This document shows, piece after piece, positions 26,101 to 35,211 of a DNA stretch of 64,000 nt. The DNA is taken from positions 2,306,673 to 2,370,672 of the forward strand of contig OX345650.1 in the NCBI GenBank assembly GCA_947044365.1. The letters are read 5' to 3'. Below the pieces are notes generated by a model, which was not told the origin of the DNA, did not search any database, and saw nothing but the letters and a program-made list of their open reading frames with translations. How positions within the stretch are numbered: position 1 is the stretch's first letter; each line of letters opens with the position of its first letter. Made by a program: the position numbers and the translations under genes. This DNA comes from Petrosia ficiformis. Lineage: Eukaryota; Porifera; Demospongiae; Haplosclerida; Petrosiidae.

Positions 26101-29100
26101 GAAACACAACAGCCTATTATAGTTATTATTTTGATTATCTACTCTCTTTACCTTTTAAAGAACCTTGCAGAACTTTAGGAATATATTTTAGGTAGAATAG
26201 CTTGCTATTAGTTTCAGTTTCTGCGTAAGCTACAAGCAACTGGCCTGTACTACTCTGTAGAGCTCGAGCGCGCATTCTATTCCGTGCCACGCCCATTTAT
26301 TGACCGAGCCCCCGGGAATGACGCAACTTCCTTAACTATGTATACAACGCATAGTCGCGCAAGTGGACACAAGAATATAGATATAGATTCAACCCCGTGG
26401 AAAGCAATCATAGGGATGGCCCTACGGGCCATAAATATGTAACTGTATTATGTTGGGATTCAAGTCATTAGCAATGATTATTATTGATTTCAATGCACAA
26501 TCATAGGATACTTTTTTCAACACATAAATTAATATTACATCTTGTTTAAGAGTACAAGTAGTATACATCTATGTAGGAATGGCCCGTATACATTTGTATT
26601 GCAATTATATTTAATATGATTATACATGTAATATATTGAACTTATTAATTGCATTTCTTGGAAGTACATATTTTCTGAACATATTTGGATATTTTATAGT
26701 GAATTGTGTTATGATAGTTAGGAATATTAATTTCTAATGTCCTTCTACAAAAAAGATATATTGAGAAAAGTGTATCCCTATGATTGCTTTGCGATGACTA
26801 TGTATCAAACTATCAATCACTGCTGAGTGCACTAGTGTCTACCTTTCTGTACTCAAAAACTGGAGCCTGAAGAAGTAAGTGTAACTGCAAGTCTAAGTAC
26901 ACAGATCTTTGATGAAACTGAAGTACTCCTTCAAGGTTTTGAATGATGACTTCTCATGTTTGAAACTCAACAACTTATTATACTTAGTTCTTAAAGATTC
27001 TTGCATCATCTTTATGCTGTTTCATTATACAACAGCTATTAGTATTACATCATTTACATGTAGTTACAGTTTTACATTCTTCCTAAATCTTCTTGTTGGT
27101 CTGTAGCTCAAGCGAGCATTCTTTTACTTGGCACGCACATTAGTTGACTGAGCCCCCTGGAATGACGCACTTGTACCTACATATGACACAAACATACATG
27201 TATAATGTATGTATATAGATTGAACCCTGTGGAAACCAATCGTAGGGATGGCCCTATGGACCATAAAAAGCTTTTGTAAATAAATGTATACTTGACAGTT
27301 TGCATACACAAATACTTTATAAGAACCTCTGAACCAATTCAATATAATGACATGAGTCACATGACATCACAAAGCAATCAAGGGATATTTTATTCTCCCT
27401 ATATCTTGTTTTGTATTGTTTCTTTATAATATATATTGTATATACATGTACATGTTGTCCTGTTTCCAGGTACGTCATTTCTTTGCGGATGTTGTTTCTA
27501 ATACATCTAAGTCGAATGATGATGGATTAGTGCCAGAAAAACTTAGAACTCCATTTAGACGAGGTAAGTGCTAACATGTATACATGTACATAATTATACT
27601 TTTACCGTTATTTTGGTGAAGTATTTTTTGGATCATTTCTTAAAGTGATCTTAAGTGCATTATTAGTGTCCTAGTTATATGTATATACATGTACATGTAG
27701 TTAGTATACTATGAAAAACCTTCTGTCATAATAGTCAATTTTCAGCATTAAATAGGAATTCTGTGTGAGAGGGCTTTTGATGCACATATATACATGTACA
27801 TGTAAATATTGTGCCTCTTTAGTTGACAAACATAGACAAAAATACAGCAATACATCATATAAGACTTTGAAAGAGGTTTTTGTTGAGAGCTTGCATAAAC
27901 TGATGCACACTTAATCATATGCATCAAATTTGTTCTTAATAAAGTTAAAATTTCTAACGGTCATGCATGTTATTAATATATCCTCTTAATAGTAAGTAGA
28001 TTTTAGTATGTGTACATGATTTTGTGGTTACGCTATTTCATATCTGTTTATATACACATATCAGGTAGGAGTGATCCTACTAATTATCAAGATTCCAGAT
28101 TACAAACTATCAGAAAAAGTTGGGATGGAACATATGGAAGGTGTGATAATAGTACATACATGTGTACATAATAAATATATATTTGGAATGTACAAGTGTA
28201 AATTCAGTGCTGGAAATAACGTCCAGCAATTGGCCATTTTCCGAACAATTTGCCTCTTTGTCTGGACAAACTTGCATTTGTCCGGATACATTGTCTGATT
28301 AGTTACATGTATAGGCAAAATAAGAACAGTAACCTCCTCGCAGCAAGGTTAACTCAAGAGCCTATTGTGTTACTTCTACATGTATACAGTATATATTAAC
28401 CTTATGACATTAAACTATACACTATATATAGTACATGTGTACATATAATCATACATGTAACTAACTGCACCACTGGCCCAAAAAGAGAATTGTTCAGTGC
28501 CAAATAAGAAGCTCTTTGGGCCAATGGTGTGCCATATGAGCTTATCAAAAACACTGATGTACATGTACACATGTAATCACTACAAAATATTGAACATGAT
28601 GTTTCTGCCCAGCTAAAATCATTGACTTGTATCATTCATCTCTACTCTGTTTGTAGGTGTAACTAACACCAACCTTTCCATTAACAATACTATTTTCTCT
28701 GTCCTCAGGAGTCTCTTGTCGTATAACAGTCAGGCTACAGATCAGTTAAATCCACTGAGTATTGGAAGTGAATATAGTAGCAGTCAAGATCATTATCGTC
28801 CTTCAAAACCACACAAAAAACGTCTTGCTCGAAGTCAACGTAAACTTACTTCTCATGAAGAGGAGCCACAAAGAGATCTTCCCTCTCCAACAACACCTCA
28901 TCAGTTTTCACCAACAACTTCTAACGTTCGTCCTACTTATCATTCAAAACAGAATCAACCACGTCAGCGTAAAATTAGCTACAATATTGCAATACAAGAG
29001 GGCCATGAGTTGTCCAGGACTGACATTAAGGATAAAGATGATGAAGGAAGTGAAGTGCCTTTCACTCACCAAAGTATGATGCAGTTAGATAGAGGATCAA

Positions 29101-29264
29101 GAAATAGAGTTCCTCAAAGACATTCTATCAGTCACTCTGATATTCATAACAGGAATTGGTCATCAACAGAGAGTAAATCTCATACAGAAATTGTTGGTCC
29201 TTCGAATAATCACTACTCCGTTGGTAGTTCTATGAGTAGTAAAAGAACCGAGTCTTGCTTGTGA
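5159..29264 (+). CDS. ARHGAP21: PDZ-PH-RhoGAP protein, ARHGAP21/ARHGAP23 type, 18 exons, 1534 aa
   Basis: Rho-family GTPase-activating protein. Exons: 5159-5488, 8536-8793, 12655-12808, 13334-13412, 14587-14641, 15108-16919, 17875-17934, 18633-18776, 19349-19480, 20071-20172, 21688-21784, 22063-22208, 23871-24096, 25061-25224, 25452-25571, 27470-27563, 28065-28140, 28709-29264. Phases agree at every junction and the sum is 4605 nt. The PDZ (about 176-292) starts with FGVVLRHF, the match to the split ARHGAP21 PDZ. A 604-residue Ser-rich, probably disordered exon follows. The PH domain (917-1042) contains KPSDRSWHSLYAAIQGHW and MRWMRIIHNL. RhoGAP (about 1105-1300) has TEGIYRVAG with arginine finger R1148, KFLKELPNPL and NLCIVFGPTVV. 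The tail ends ESCL, a class I PDZ-ligand pattern. Exon 1 fits by phase, but its 110 residues match no family I know. AATAAA is at 29370-29375. ARHGAP21 and ARHGAP23 cannot be told apart here. Confidence 0.9.
6611..7012 (+). repeat. Dispersed repeat, two tandem copies
   Basis: Two head-to-tail copies of a unit of about 190 bp share the GAAGCATGGGCCAAATTGG region, the TTAACTGTGCCATCTGGCCC region and AATAAGAAGCTCTTTTG. Further copies are at 8024-8205 (reversed), 18284-18515 and 28450-28560, all inside introns of the RhoGAP gene. No open frame is conserved; probably a non-autonomous element. Confidence 0.7.
7170..7690. repeat. Imperfect tandem repeat, unit about 90-100 bp
   Basis: Repeated block with ATTCACACTGTAATTTCAG, ATGTATAAAATTGTATACATCAGTATG and TAATGCATACATGTA elements, about five degenerate copies. 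Short open frames here are made of the repeat and are not genes. Confidence 0.7.
8024..8205 (-). repeat. Reversed copy of the 6611-7012 repeat family
   Basis: The minus strand repeats the TTAACTGCACCATCTGGCCC and AATAAGAGGCTC blocks of the unit at 6611-7012. Confidence 0.65.
9775..9945. repeat. Dispersed repeat, also at 20388-20705
   Basis: The block containing ATGGCGCTCCCCCACCCTTTA, ATTGAACGTTGTTGACCAAA and TTTATCTTGGGGGGAAACACTG recurs at 20388-20575 and partly at 20640-20705. It is intronic and has no coding evidence. Confidence 0.6.
10098..10206 (+). repeat. CTGC/CTTC microsatellite
   Basis: About 110 bp of interrupted tetranucleotide repeats (CTGC, CTGT, CTTC) in a RhoGAP intron. Confidence 0.9.
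11367..11495 (+). repeat. 22-bp tandem repeat
   Basis: About six copies of a 22-bp unit GTACTACATATATTTGTACATT. The short open frame across it (residues IYLYIVLH repeated) reflects only the repeat. Confidence 0.9.
12207..12625 (+). repeat. 32-bp minisatellite next to the PDZ exon
   Basis: About a dozen copies of a 32-bp unit built from TACATGTAATTACAATGCAT and ATGTACATGATA. Some copies are lengthened by an extra ACATGT. The array ends about 30 bp before the acceptor of the exon at 12655. Confidence 0.9.
13033..13245. mobile_element. MITE family rich in TAACTATAACTAAAAC, copy 1
   Basis: About 213 bp with inverted ends AGTGTTGTTTTAGT and ACTAAAACAACACT. The interior repeats AACTATAACTAAAAC and CTTTTAGTTA. 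Related copies are at 14083-14235 (partial), 14724-14974, 46975-47174 (reversed) and 55930-56095 (partial). Confidence 0.75.
13634..13788. mobile_element. Short MITE with ATGTCCAA inverted ends
   Basis: About 155 bp. The left end reads ATGTCCAAGATTGCCATCAAA and the right end is its inverse with one change. The interior has CCCTAACCCTACCCTAA. A partial relative lies at about 4309-4400 in the last OGG1 intron. Confidence 0.65.
14724..14974. mobile_element. MITE family rich in TAACTATAACTAAAAC, copy 2
   Basis: Same termini and interior as the element at 13033-13245. A truncated relative lies at 14083-14235. All are in RhoGAP introns. Confidence 0.65.
17960..18256 (+). repeat. 20-bp minisatellite
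   Basis: About 14 head-to-tail copies of a 20-bp unit ACACAATGYTATAAATATAT. The only common variant is C or T at one site. It lies directly after the small exon at 17875-17934. Confidence 0.95.
18284..18515 (+). repeat. Copy of the 6611-7012 repeat family
   Basis: Contains GAAGCATGGGCCAAATTAGC, AATTAACTGCACCATCTGGC and AATAAGAAGCTCTTTGG in the same order as at 6611-7012. Confidence 0.65.
18921..19028. repeat. Fold-back repeat with a tRNA T-arm-like apex
   Basis: The outer arms AATTAACAAAGCT and AGCTTTATTAATT, then GGAAAGTGAAAA and TTTTCACC, pair across about 108 bp. The apex is GTAGTCA...TGACTAC around CTGGGTTCGATTCCCAG, which has the TTCGATT loop and stem of a tRNA T arm. No acceptor stem or D arm is present. 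Confidence 0.6.
19640..19915. mobile_element. MITE with CAGTGCTCG ends
   Basis: Begins CAGTGCTCGGATTAG and ends TTTCGAGCACTG, with internal GTCTGGACAAA and GGCCAATTG blocks. A fragment with the same blocks lies reversed at about 28200-28300. The termini resemble hAT elements. I saw no matching 8-bp flanking repeat. Confidence 0.55.
20388..20705. repeat. Two copies of the 9775-9945 repeat
   Basis: 20388-20575 carries ATGGCGCTCCCCCACACTTTA and the GGGGGAAACACTG block. Its 3' half, from TACTGATACATTCCTCTACCC, is repeated again at 20640-20780. Confidence 0.6.
21035..21530. repeat. Complex tandem satellite of GTACACAGTAC units
   Basis: Higher-order tandem array. Units of about 50-65 bp combine TACATGTACATGTACACAGTAC with AAAGATGTCTATG and TAATTGATAAGTGATATAC. 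The pair of units repeats as a block of about 190 bp (compare 21120-21290 with 21285-21460). It holds a long minus-strand open frame that is only repeat. Confidence 0.85.
22465..22980. mobile_element. hAT-type MITE with perfect 8-bp target site duplication
   Basis: The element spans 22473-22972 (500 bp). The left end is CAGGGTTGGGGCCGATTAC and the right end its inverse with one mismatch. Both sides are flanked by CTGCTTAG (22465-22472 and 22973-22980), an exact 8-bp duplication as expected for hAT transposition. Next to each end are clusters of GATTAC repeats, which could be transposase binding sites. It has no transposase gene. It sits in the RhoGAP intron between the exons ending 22208 and starting 23871. 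Confidence 0.9.
23535..23705 (+). repeat. Tandem repeat, unit about 68 bp
   Basis: About two and a half copies containing GATAGACATGACAAACACGG, ACAAGACTAACTG and GAAGCTCAGCTAACATCTG. Confidence 0.75.
25799..26418. mobile_element. Composite of two overlapping inverted-repeat elements
   Basis: The first pair of arms, GCGTTGTATATGTAGTTAAG near 25801 and its inverse ending near 26350, extends about 60 bp with a shared GGAAGTTGCGTCATTCC. The second pair is CATCCCTATGATTGCTTT at 26019-26036 and its inverse at 26401-26418. The second element recurs at 26774-27250 with ends TATCCCTATGATTGCTTT and AAACCAATCGTAGGGAT. One end of the same family appears at 35815. Confidence 0.6.
26774..27250. mobile_element. 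MITE with ATCCCTATGATTGCTTT ends, second copy
   Basis: Same inverted termini and right-hand region (GGGATGGCCCTA, CTGAGCCCCCTGGAATGACGC) as the element at 26019-26418, about 350 bp downstream in the same intron. Confidence 0.6.
28450..28560 (+). repeat. Partial copy of the 6611-7012 repeat family
   Basis: Contains CCAAATAAGAAGCTCTTTGG and the ATGAGCTTATCAAAAACAC end found after the other copies. Confidence 0.55.
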
Positions 29265-29919
29265 GAGTATATACAAAGTTACAATCCTGTGTATTTATTA
29301 AATCAATCAGTATATCTGCTTGAATAATTTTTATCAAATTTTTATCTCTTATAAAAGTAAGTATTGAGTAATAAAATTTTAACTTGTGAAATCATGTTTA
29401 TATTATTATTATTCATGTTATGCTGAATACAACAATATCAGAACCATATAAATTTATAAATAAATATATAATTGATGTATATTAAAATCAATTACAATAT
29501 GTAAGTAATCAAAGCATGTAATCTTTGTAAAGGAAGCCATAAAGTTTGATAGTTAAAAAAAATATCAAAAAAAAAAGTTCCTTTTCAGGTTACATAGTAA
29601 GGAGTTTACTTACGAACTACATTTAGGCCCCTTCAGATATTCATGTACATAAAGTGACTACACCAAATATTATCATGATTGTAAAGTAGATAATTACATC
29701 AACTATTGTTTGGTAAATCTGCTCATCAGTATGCAGAGACACCAGAGATGAGACAAGTATTTATTAAAGCGGGTCAAATCATTCATATCATCACACAATA
29801 GGAATAAAAAACTCTGAACTACAAACAACACAATATAATTATATGGACTCTAACTACAACACTACAATACACACTTAGTTAGCTAGGTAGTTAATACAAC
29901 ATGTTAACAGTCGACACAC
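29265..29919. other. Convergent 3' untranslated region between RhoGAP and GLUT genes
   Basis: AT-rich, no open frame of note. AATAAA at 29370-29375 on the plus strand suits the RhoGAP transcript. TTTATT near 29760 gives AATAAA on the minus strand for the transporter. Confidence 0.6.
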
Positions 29920-32383
29920 TTAGTTTATGCCTTCCTGATCATCCACATGCACAGGTTCAGGTCTAGTTTTAAGTCCATATCTTTTCTTGAAATATGCTTC
30001 AATTTCTTCCAAATCTTTCCCTTTGGTTTCTGGGAGTAACAGAATAACAAATATAACACTCAAAGCTGATATAAAACAAAAGCTCCACCAAGCACCATAA
30101 GGATGGACAGCTTCTTCATACTTGCTGAAGGTACTCGTAATGACAGTAGCAAGACTCCAATTCACAGCCGTGGTGATTCCAGCCAGAATTCCACGTATTT
30201 GAAGAGGAGCCAGTTCTCCCATCATTACCCAAGGTATTGGGCCCCATCCTATAGAAAAGCCAATTATAAGTATAGCCAGGCAAGCTACTGCGAGATAACC
30301 AAAATGATCATGAGTGCAGTAAGATGCATTTGAATGATGCTGACACACATGATCAATCAAATAGAAATACAGACCAAGAATGCCTGTGCTTACAGCTATC
30401 AGAACTCCACCAAAACTAAGTAATATCTTTCGTCCAACTAAATCAATCAAGAGAACTGAAATAAATGTGAAAATCACTTGTATAACACCTACACCAAAGT
30501 CAGCAGCAAGAGCAGCTTCATTGGGGCTTAAATTTGCATTCTCTAAGACATTTCCAGCATAAAACACTACCACATTAATACCACAAAACTGTTGAAAGAA
30601 CATCAACGAAATGGACAGGATCAATGGAATAATTATTGTTAACTTTGTCAACATTCTCAGTTTCTCTCTAAACCCAACTTTACCCTGCTCCTTAACTGCA
30701 TCTCCTAGTAATTTCATCTCATGAGATATATTAGCTTTAGGTCCACGAAGGCGATGTAGGATCGTCTTTGCCAACAAGTTTTGTTTATTAGCAATCAGCC
30801 ATCTTGGAGTTTCAGGTACTAAACAAACTACTACAACAAACACTACTGTAAATCCCATTACCATTAAAGCTACAATGTAGTAAGGTACACCAGTTAACAT
30901 CACAAATATTAGAAGAATCCCAATCGTAATTGAAAGCTGGTTTATAGCTCCAAATAATCCTTTCAGGCTCGAAGGAGAAATCTCAATTATATATACCTGA
31001 GAAATGAAAATATTAAGTGTATATTACTATACAATATTAATCATTATACTTACATACTGGAACAACTAAAGAGAAACCTCCAGCAGCAAAACCACTGAGA
31101 CAACGTCCAGCTAGTAGCATTGCTAAATAATCTTGATAGTCATTATCAACAGCAAACCAGAATGATACAGCAATGAAATACCAACCAATAACAGATGGTA
31201 TAGCGAGTAAGAGTAAAGTTGGTTTACGACCTATCTTATCAGATACAATTCCAACAACTAATCCAGCAAAAAGTGCACCCATAGTAGTGATACTCTGTAA
31301 TGTAAAGATGAATACAATTGTGAGATTATGTGCTATAATAATATTTACATTAGAGATGGTTTGCAGGTCAGTAATTATATATCAATCTAATTCATAATCC
31401 AATCTAATTCATAATCCAAAACTGTTGATGAACACAATTACAATTAAATTGTATTGACTAATCACATTTCCCTTAGTATTGTTAGCAGCCTTACCCCAGT
31501 AATGTACTGTATAGCCAGAAATATTGACGGAACAAAACATTCGCGGTTTCACCTAGAAACAGGGAAAATTTTAAGTGTACGGAGGTAATTTTGACGGTTT
31601 ATTATGTCGACGGCAGGTTTTATATCTGACCACAGGGTGCTATATCTGATTTAAAAAACTATGGTTTATTTTGATGTTTCGCCATATTAGGATATAAATA
31701 TAATTATATTTAACATAATTATATTTATCAAACAATGTTTACCATAGAAACAACAAATCCCATACATTTTCAATTAGACATTCAAATCACACACTATGAT
31801 AATATTTTACCGTATTGTACTGGACTCGCGTGACCAGATGTTTTATTGTACAGAAAATCACCTGACCGGATGTTTTATTTTATAGCGTGTCACATGTTGC
31901 TAAGTAAAAATTGTGTAGAAAGAGATTACTGTTTAGTTTTGACGATGGTCAAGTTAGTAAACATGAATTGTGATAAAATTCTAAATGAGGTAAGTTTCTA
32001 TGATAAAATATAGAGGTTTTTATATGTTCAGTGCTGAAAGTCTCTTTTCGAGTTGGAGGTTGCCTGAGATAGCTAGCTACTGGTTTGCGATTTAACTTGT
32101 AAATGCTTCAAGATAACTATCTTTATCACGATAGTTTGAGTAATAAAGTACTGCTAAGTAATAATAGGCAAAAACAAGTATGATTTGATAAATTTATTAT
32201 CGCACAGATACCCGGGAAATATTACTCGTTGGATACAGTGTGCCACTCGTCTTTTGGACTCGTGGCAACGCTGTATCCAACTCATAATATTTCCCGGTAT
32301 CTGTGCGATAATATATATATATATATAATAATTATGTATTATATAATATAATATATATATATATAATATATTACTCTTTGTAC

Positions 32384-32422
<39 letters not shown>

Positions 32423-32744
32423 TATATATATATATATAAATAATTATATATATATATAAGTTACTTACTCCAACAAATTGACTCTCCAGAAGGCCCGGAA
32501 TTGGGAAGTGATATTTCCTCATATTAATATTTAGGAGAGAGCTGAACCCAAGAACAAATCCAGTTGTACAAGAACCAAATGCAACAAAGATTGAATAGAG
32601 GAGAACAACATACAGACGTTGTCTACCAGATAATATTTCCTTCCATAGCTGTTTGATTGGATTGCTCTCCACATATGAAACTTCTAACAAGTTATTACCG
32701 TAACCCTCGCCATTACCTACTAGTCTTGTACGCTCCGTTGTCAT
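29920..32744 (-). CDS. Facilitative sugar transporter, class III GLUT (GLUT8/GLUT6-like), 529 aa
   Basis: Major facilitator superfamily SLC2A protein that moves hexoses across membranes. Coding exons on the minus strand: 32744-32469, 31294-31058, 30996-29920 (stop TAA 29922-29920). All junctions are phase 0, and the sum is 1590 nt. Family motifs are present: DKIGRKP after TM2, GRCLSGFAAGG, VPVY..EISPSSLKG, VPETPRWL, QQFCGINVVVFYAG in TM7, DLVGRK, GWGPIPWVMMGE in TM10 and LLPETKGKDLEEIE. The N-glycosylation site NAS in SNASYC lies in the loop before TM10, near where class III GLUTs carry theirs. The short loop after TM1 agrees. I chose the Met of MTTERTRLVG; an in-frame ATG at 32789-32787 would add 15 residues of poor composition. 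The first intron holds the exon-bearing repeat at 31722-32330. The exact subtype is not settled. Confidence 0.92.
31722..32330 (+). repeat. Duplicated unit with mini-exon, hairpin and (TA)n tail, copy 1
   Basis: About 600 bp that recur at 37376-38044 in the same orientation. In order: a region with ACAATGTTTACCATAGAAAC; an ATG open stretch of 15 codons at 31945-31989 (MVKLVNMNCDKILNE) ending at a GTAAGT donor; about 200 bp; a long hairpin at 32198-32310; and a TA-rich tail. It lies antisense in the first GLUT intron. It is either a mobile element carrying its own first exon or a segmental duplication of a gene's 5' end. Confidence 0.85.
32312..32462. repeat. (TA)n-rich tract
   Basis: About 150 bp almost entirely of TA dinucleotides, ending only a few bases from the GLUT exon donor at 32469. 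Confidence 0.9.
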
Positions 32745-33174
32745 CTTTATAGAATTATGTATATAAATATGGCCAGTATAATTATTCATAAATTATAATA
32801 ATTATTTTGGCTTTTAAAAATTAATAGATAATTAGTGGGTGGGGTCACGTTGTGCAGCATGGCTGAGCATACTGACAACAAACAGACCACCGCTACCACT
32901 TCAGCCAGTTCATTGGAAGTAGTTCCATTGCTGAAATCTATAATAATAATAATAAAATTTCATTCTGAATATTTATTTAACTAATTAAAGGTATAGTTTC
33001 AGTATAACTAGGATTATATATAGAATAGAATTATCATGGTAGCAAGTAGCTATGAGCATAATTCACTCAAACCTACATCTTGATTGAAACAATGATATGA
33101 TCTGAGTAGTCTCGTCCTCAAATACACCCCCTCTAAACTCGGGAGCGTGTAGCAACACTGGCAAATATTTTGGG

Positions 33175-33237
33175 CTAGTCTCGTGTAGCTAGCCTGGACC
33201 CAACCTATGGAGGAAGAGTCTGGCTACGCGAGACTAA
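33175..33237. repeat. Short inverted repeat TAGTCTCGTGTAGC...GGCTACGCGAGACTA
   Basis: Termini TAGTCTCGTGTAGC and GGCTACGCGAGACTA enclose a short core. Related GACCCTTCCTCC and GGTCTGGCTACACTAGACTA pieces occur at 38879-38930 and 48216-48270, so this is a dispersed family. Confidence 0.55.
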
Positions 33238-33569
33238 TTTTGGGCCATGATGACATCCTCATGTGATCAGGGGACAGGGGTGTGTGCAAAGAAGTTAACT
33301 GTCACTTTAAAAACAAGATTAATTATACAACAAAGATGCTCAATTCCATATCTATGCGCTTGTAACTCATGGTCATTGAGAGGACATGGTACACTTGGCC
33401 TAAGTCACTTGGGCCAATCTTCTCAAAGGGCATTCATGACCAAACATTTTTCAATTTAGAGTTTGACTTTCAAAGTGAACTATTAAAATGTGTGGTAGTG
33501 TAGATGGTGTTCATAGGTGAGGGGCTATAGCCTGAGCCCCTTTTTAAACTATTGGATATTAACTTCATT

Positions 33570-33725
33570 TTTAGCCACGTGGTGGGTGTGCATGAACATT
33601 ATTTGTGATAATAATGTTCATGCACACTCACCACATGTGAGCATATGCACATTTTTGGTAAACGCAAACATTTTATTGCCAAAAGGTTGAATATCGTCAT
33701 AACGCAAAAGTTTAGGGCTATATAA
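33570..33725. repeat. Hairpin-bearing dispersed repeat
   Basis: The arms GTGGGTGTGCATGAACATTAT and its inverse (33582-33637) fold into a hairpin of about 25 bp. The following GAATATCGTCATAACGCAAAA and TTTAGGGCTATA block recurs at about 47970-48065. Confidence 0.6.
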
Positions 33726-34139
33726 ACGATTTCTGAAGCAACACCAAAGATTGGCAAGAAGAGTATAAAGCCAAAGCAGGTAGATATAGTTAATACTGAT
33801 AAAACAAGATCAAAACATATTTGTTGATACTTTCCCAGTCATAATTTGTTGACAATGACTCTGAGCATGTTAAATTGAGTCTGTATGTGAGAGAGAGCAA
33901 GTCAATGATAATTGATAAGCTGGTCTCTTGTTCAGAGTGGTATCAAGGAACAGATTGATTTATTATTGATGGCGGCTTCGCTTAATAGGACGAGGGTGTT
34001 GTTAATAGTCTGTCGAATTATGTGATCCCTAAACTGTATTTTGAAGTTCGATGTGTTGGAAGTTATTGGAAGGAGACTACATAGTAATCACACCATTTTG
34101 TGTGTGATCAAGCAGTCGTTCATGGCAGTTGGTCTCAAC

Positions 34140-34900
34140 ATGAGGGGGCAATGAACGAAGGTTATTGTTTCAAGTTCGTTCAATTGTGTTGTCTGATTGA
34201 TTTGTAAGGTTTTCTTCCTTTACAAACTTCCCAGATGGGCAGATTTGGAGAGTGGGCTGAGTTTGCATTGCATTGCAGTAATTCCAGCTTCCATAGTGTA
34301 CGTCGCAATGGTTGCAGTAAACAAGCTAGTAATTGGAATTTGGGGCCTCAGACATCGTTTGCTGTCTTTGTCCCTTGGCAGGTAATTGTCCCCATGTTGA
34401 TCTGTGGCAATGCAGTCCGTGTTGCAAGCACGAACAGAGTGGCCTTCAGTGCAGATCTTGGTAGTAGTAGCAATTCAAGGCAGGATCTTTAAGCTTGACT
34501 GAAGTGGGGAAGGTTCAATGTGAACAGCAGTTGGTATCGGTTGGGTTGGTCCTGAGGGAAGGGAAAGGAAGTCCCTCTTTTTTGCCAGAGAGGGGTACCC
34601 GTTCCCAGTGTAAGTCCCTGTGGTTTGTGCCATGGGATGGGGCTACCTGACCCGATAAGAAATAGGGTTAGCATTCCCCCACTAGAGTGCAGAGGCGGCC
34701 TTGGCCATTGGCGGTAATGCAAACGAACTCAGTGACATTGGTGGGAGCCCTGAGAATAGTTGTTTTTTTTTTCTCAATGGAGTGTGTTCCCTGGAATCAG
34801 GTTGATTGGAGATAGGGTCATCTAATTCCAGCATAGCACCACACTTATCGTGGTGTCCTATGCACTCCTGATGACCTAAGTGAAGCGTAAGCCCCCTACT
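34140..34900. other. GC-richer island, possible old LTR fragment
   Basis: Less AT-rich than its surroundings. It has short open frames on both strands but none I recognise. The sequence GTGACATTGGTGGGAGCCC at about 34730-34748 resembles an LTR end followed by a TGG-starting tRNA primer site. There is no second LTR or polymerase gene nearby. A composition-similar island lies at about 44550-45060. Confidence 0.25.
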
Positions 34901-35152
34901 TCTTTACACTAATCCATTACCTTAATTTGCTCTGTTGACATCCCTGTTCTTTGAGCTGCCAATTCAATAACGTTTTATAATGCTCTCCAATTCTTCTCAT
35001 TCCACTTTCATGGAGAGATATCAATTCCTTTATTACGTTTTGGAGAAAGGTACTGGTTTTTCATTACACGTGGGTTTGGGTAATGGCTAATTATTTGAGG
35101 GCGTTCGAATTTCATCTACCCCTCCCCCAAGTACAACCTTATTATTATAATC

Positions 35153-35206
35153 ATAGATAGATAGATCCTTTACTATCTATGATAGATAGATCCTTTACTA
35201 TCTATG
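35153..35206 (+). repeat. Direct duplication just upstream of the ankyrin gene start
   Basis: ATAGATAGATCCTTTACTATCTATG occurs twice in a row (about 25 bp each, spaced a few bases). The second copy provides an alternative in-frame ATG at 35179 for the gene that follows. Confidence 0.85.
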
Positions 35207-35211
35207 TTATA

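Noticed and set aside
32154..32468. Downstream extension of the GLUT first-exon frame
   Set aside because: It reads through a GTAAGT donor into TA repeats and the hairpin; splicing at 32469 gives the conserved GLUT sequence.
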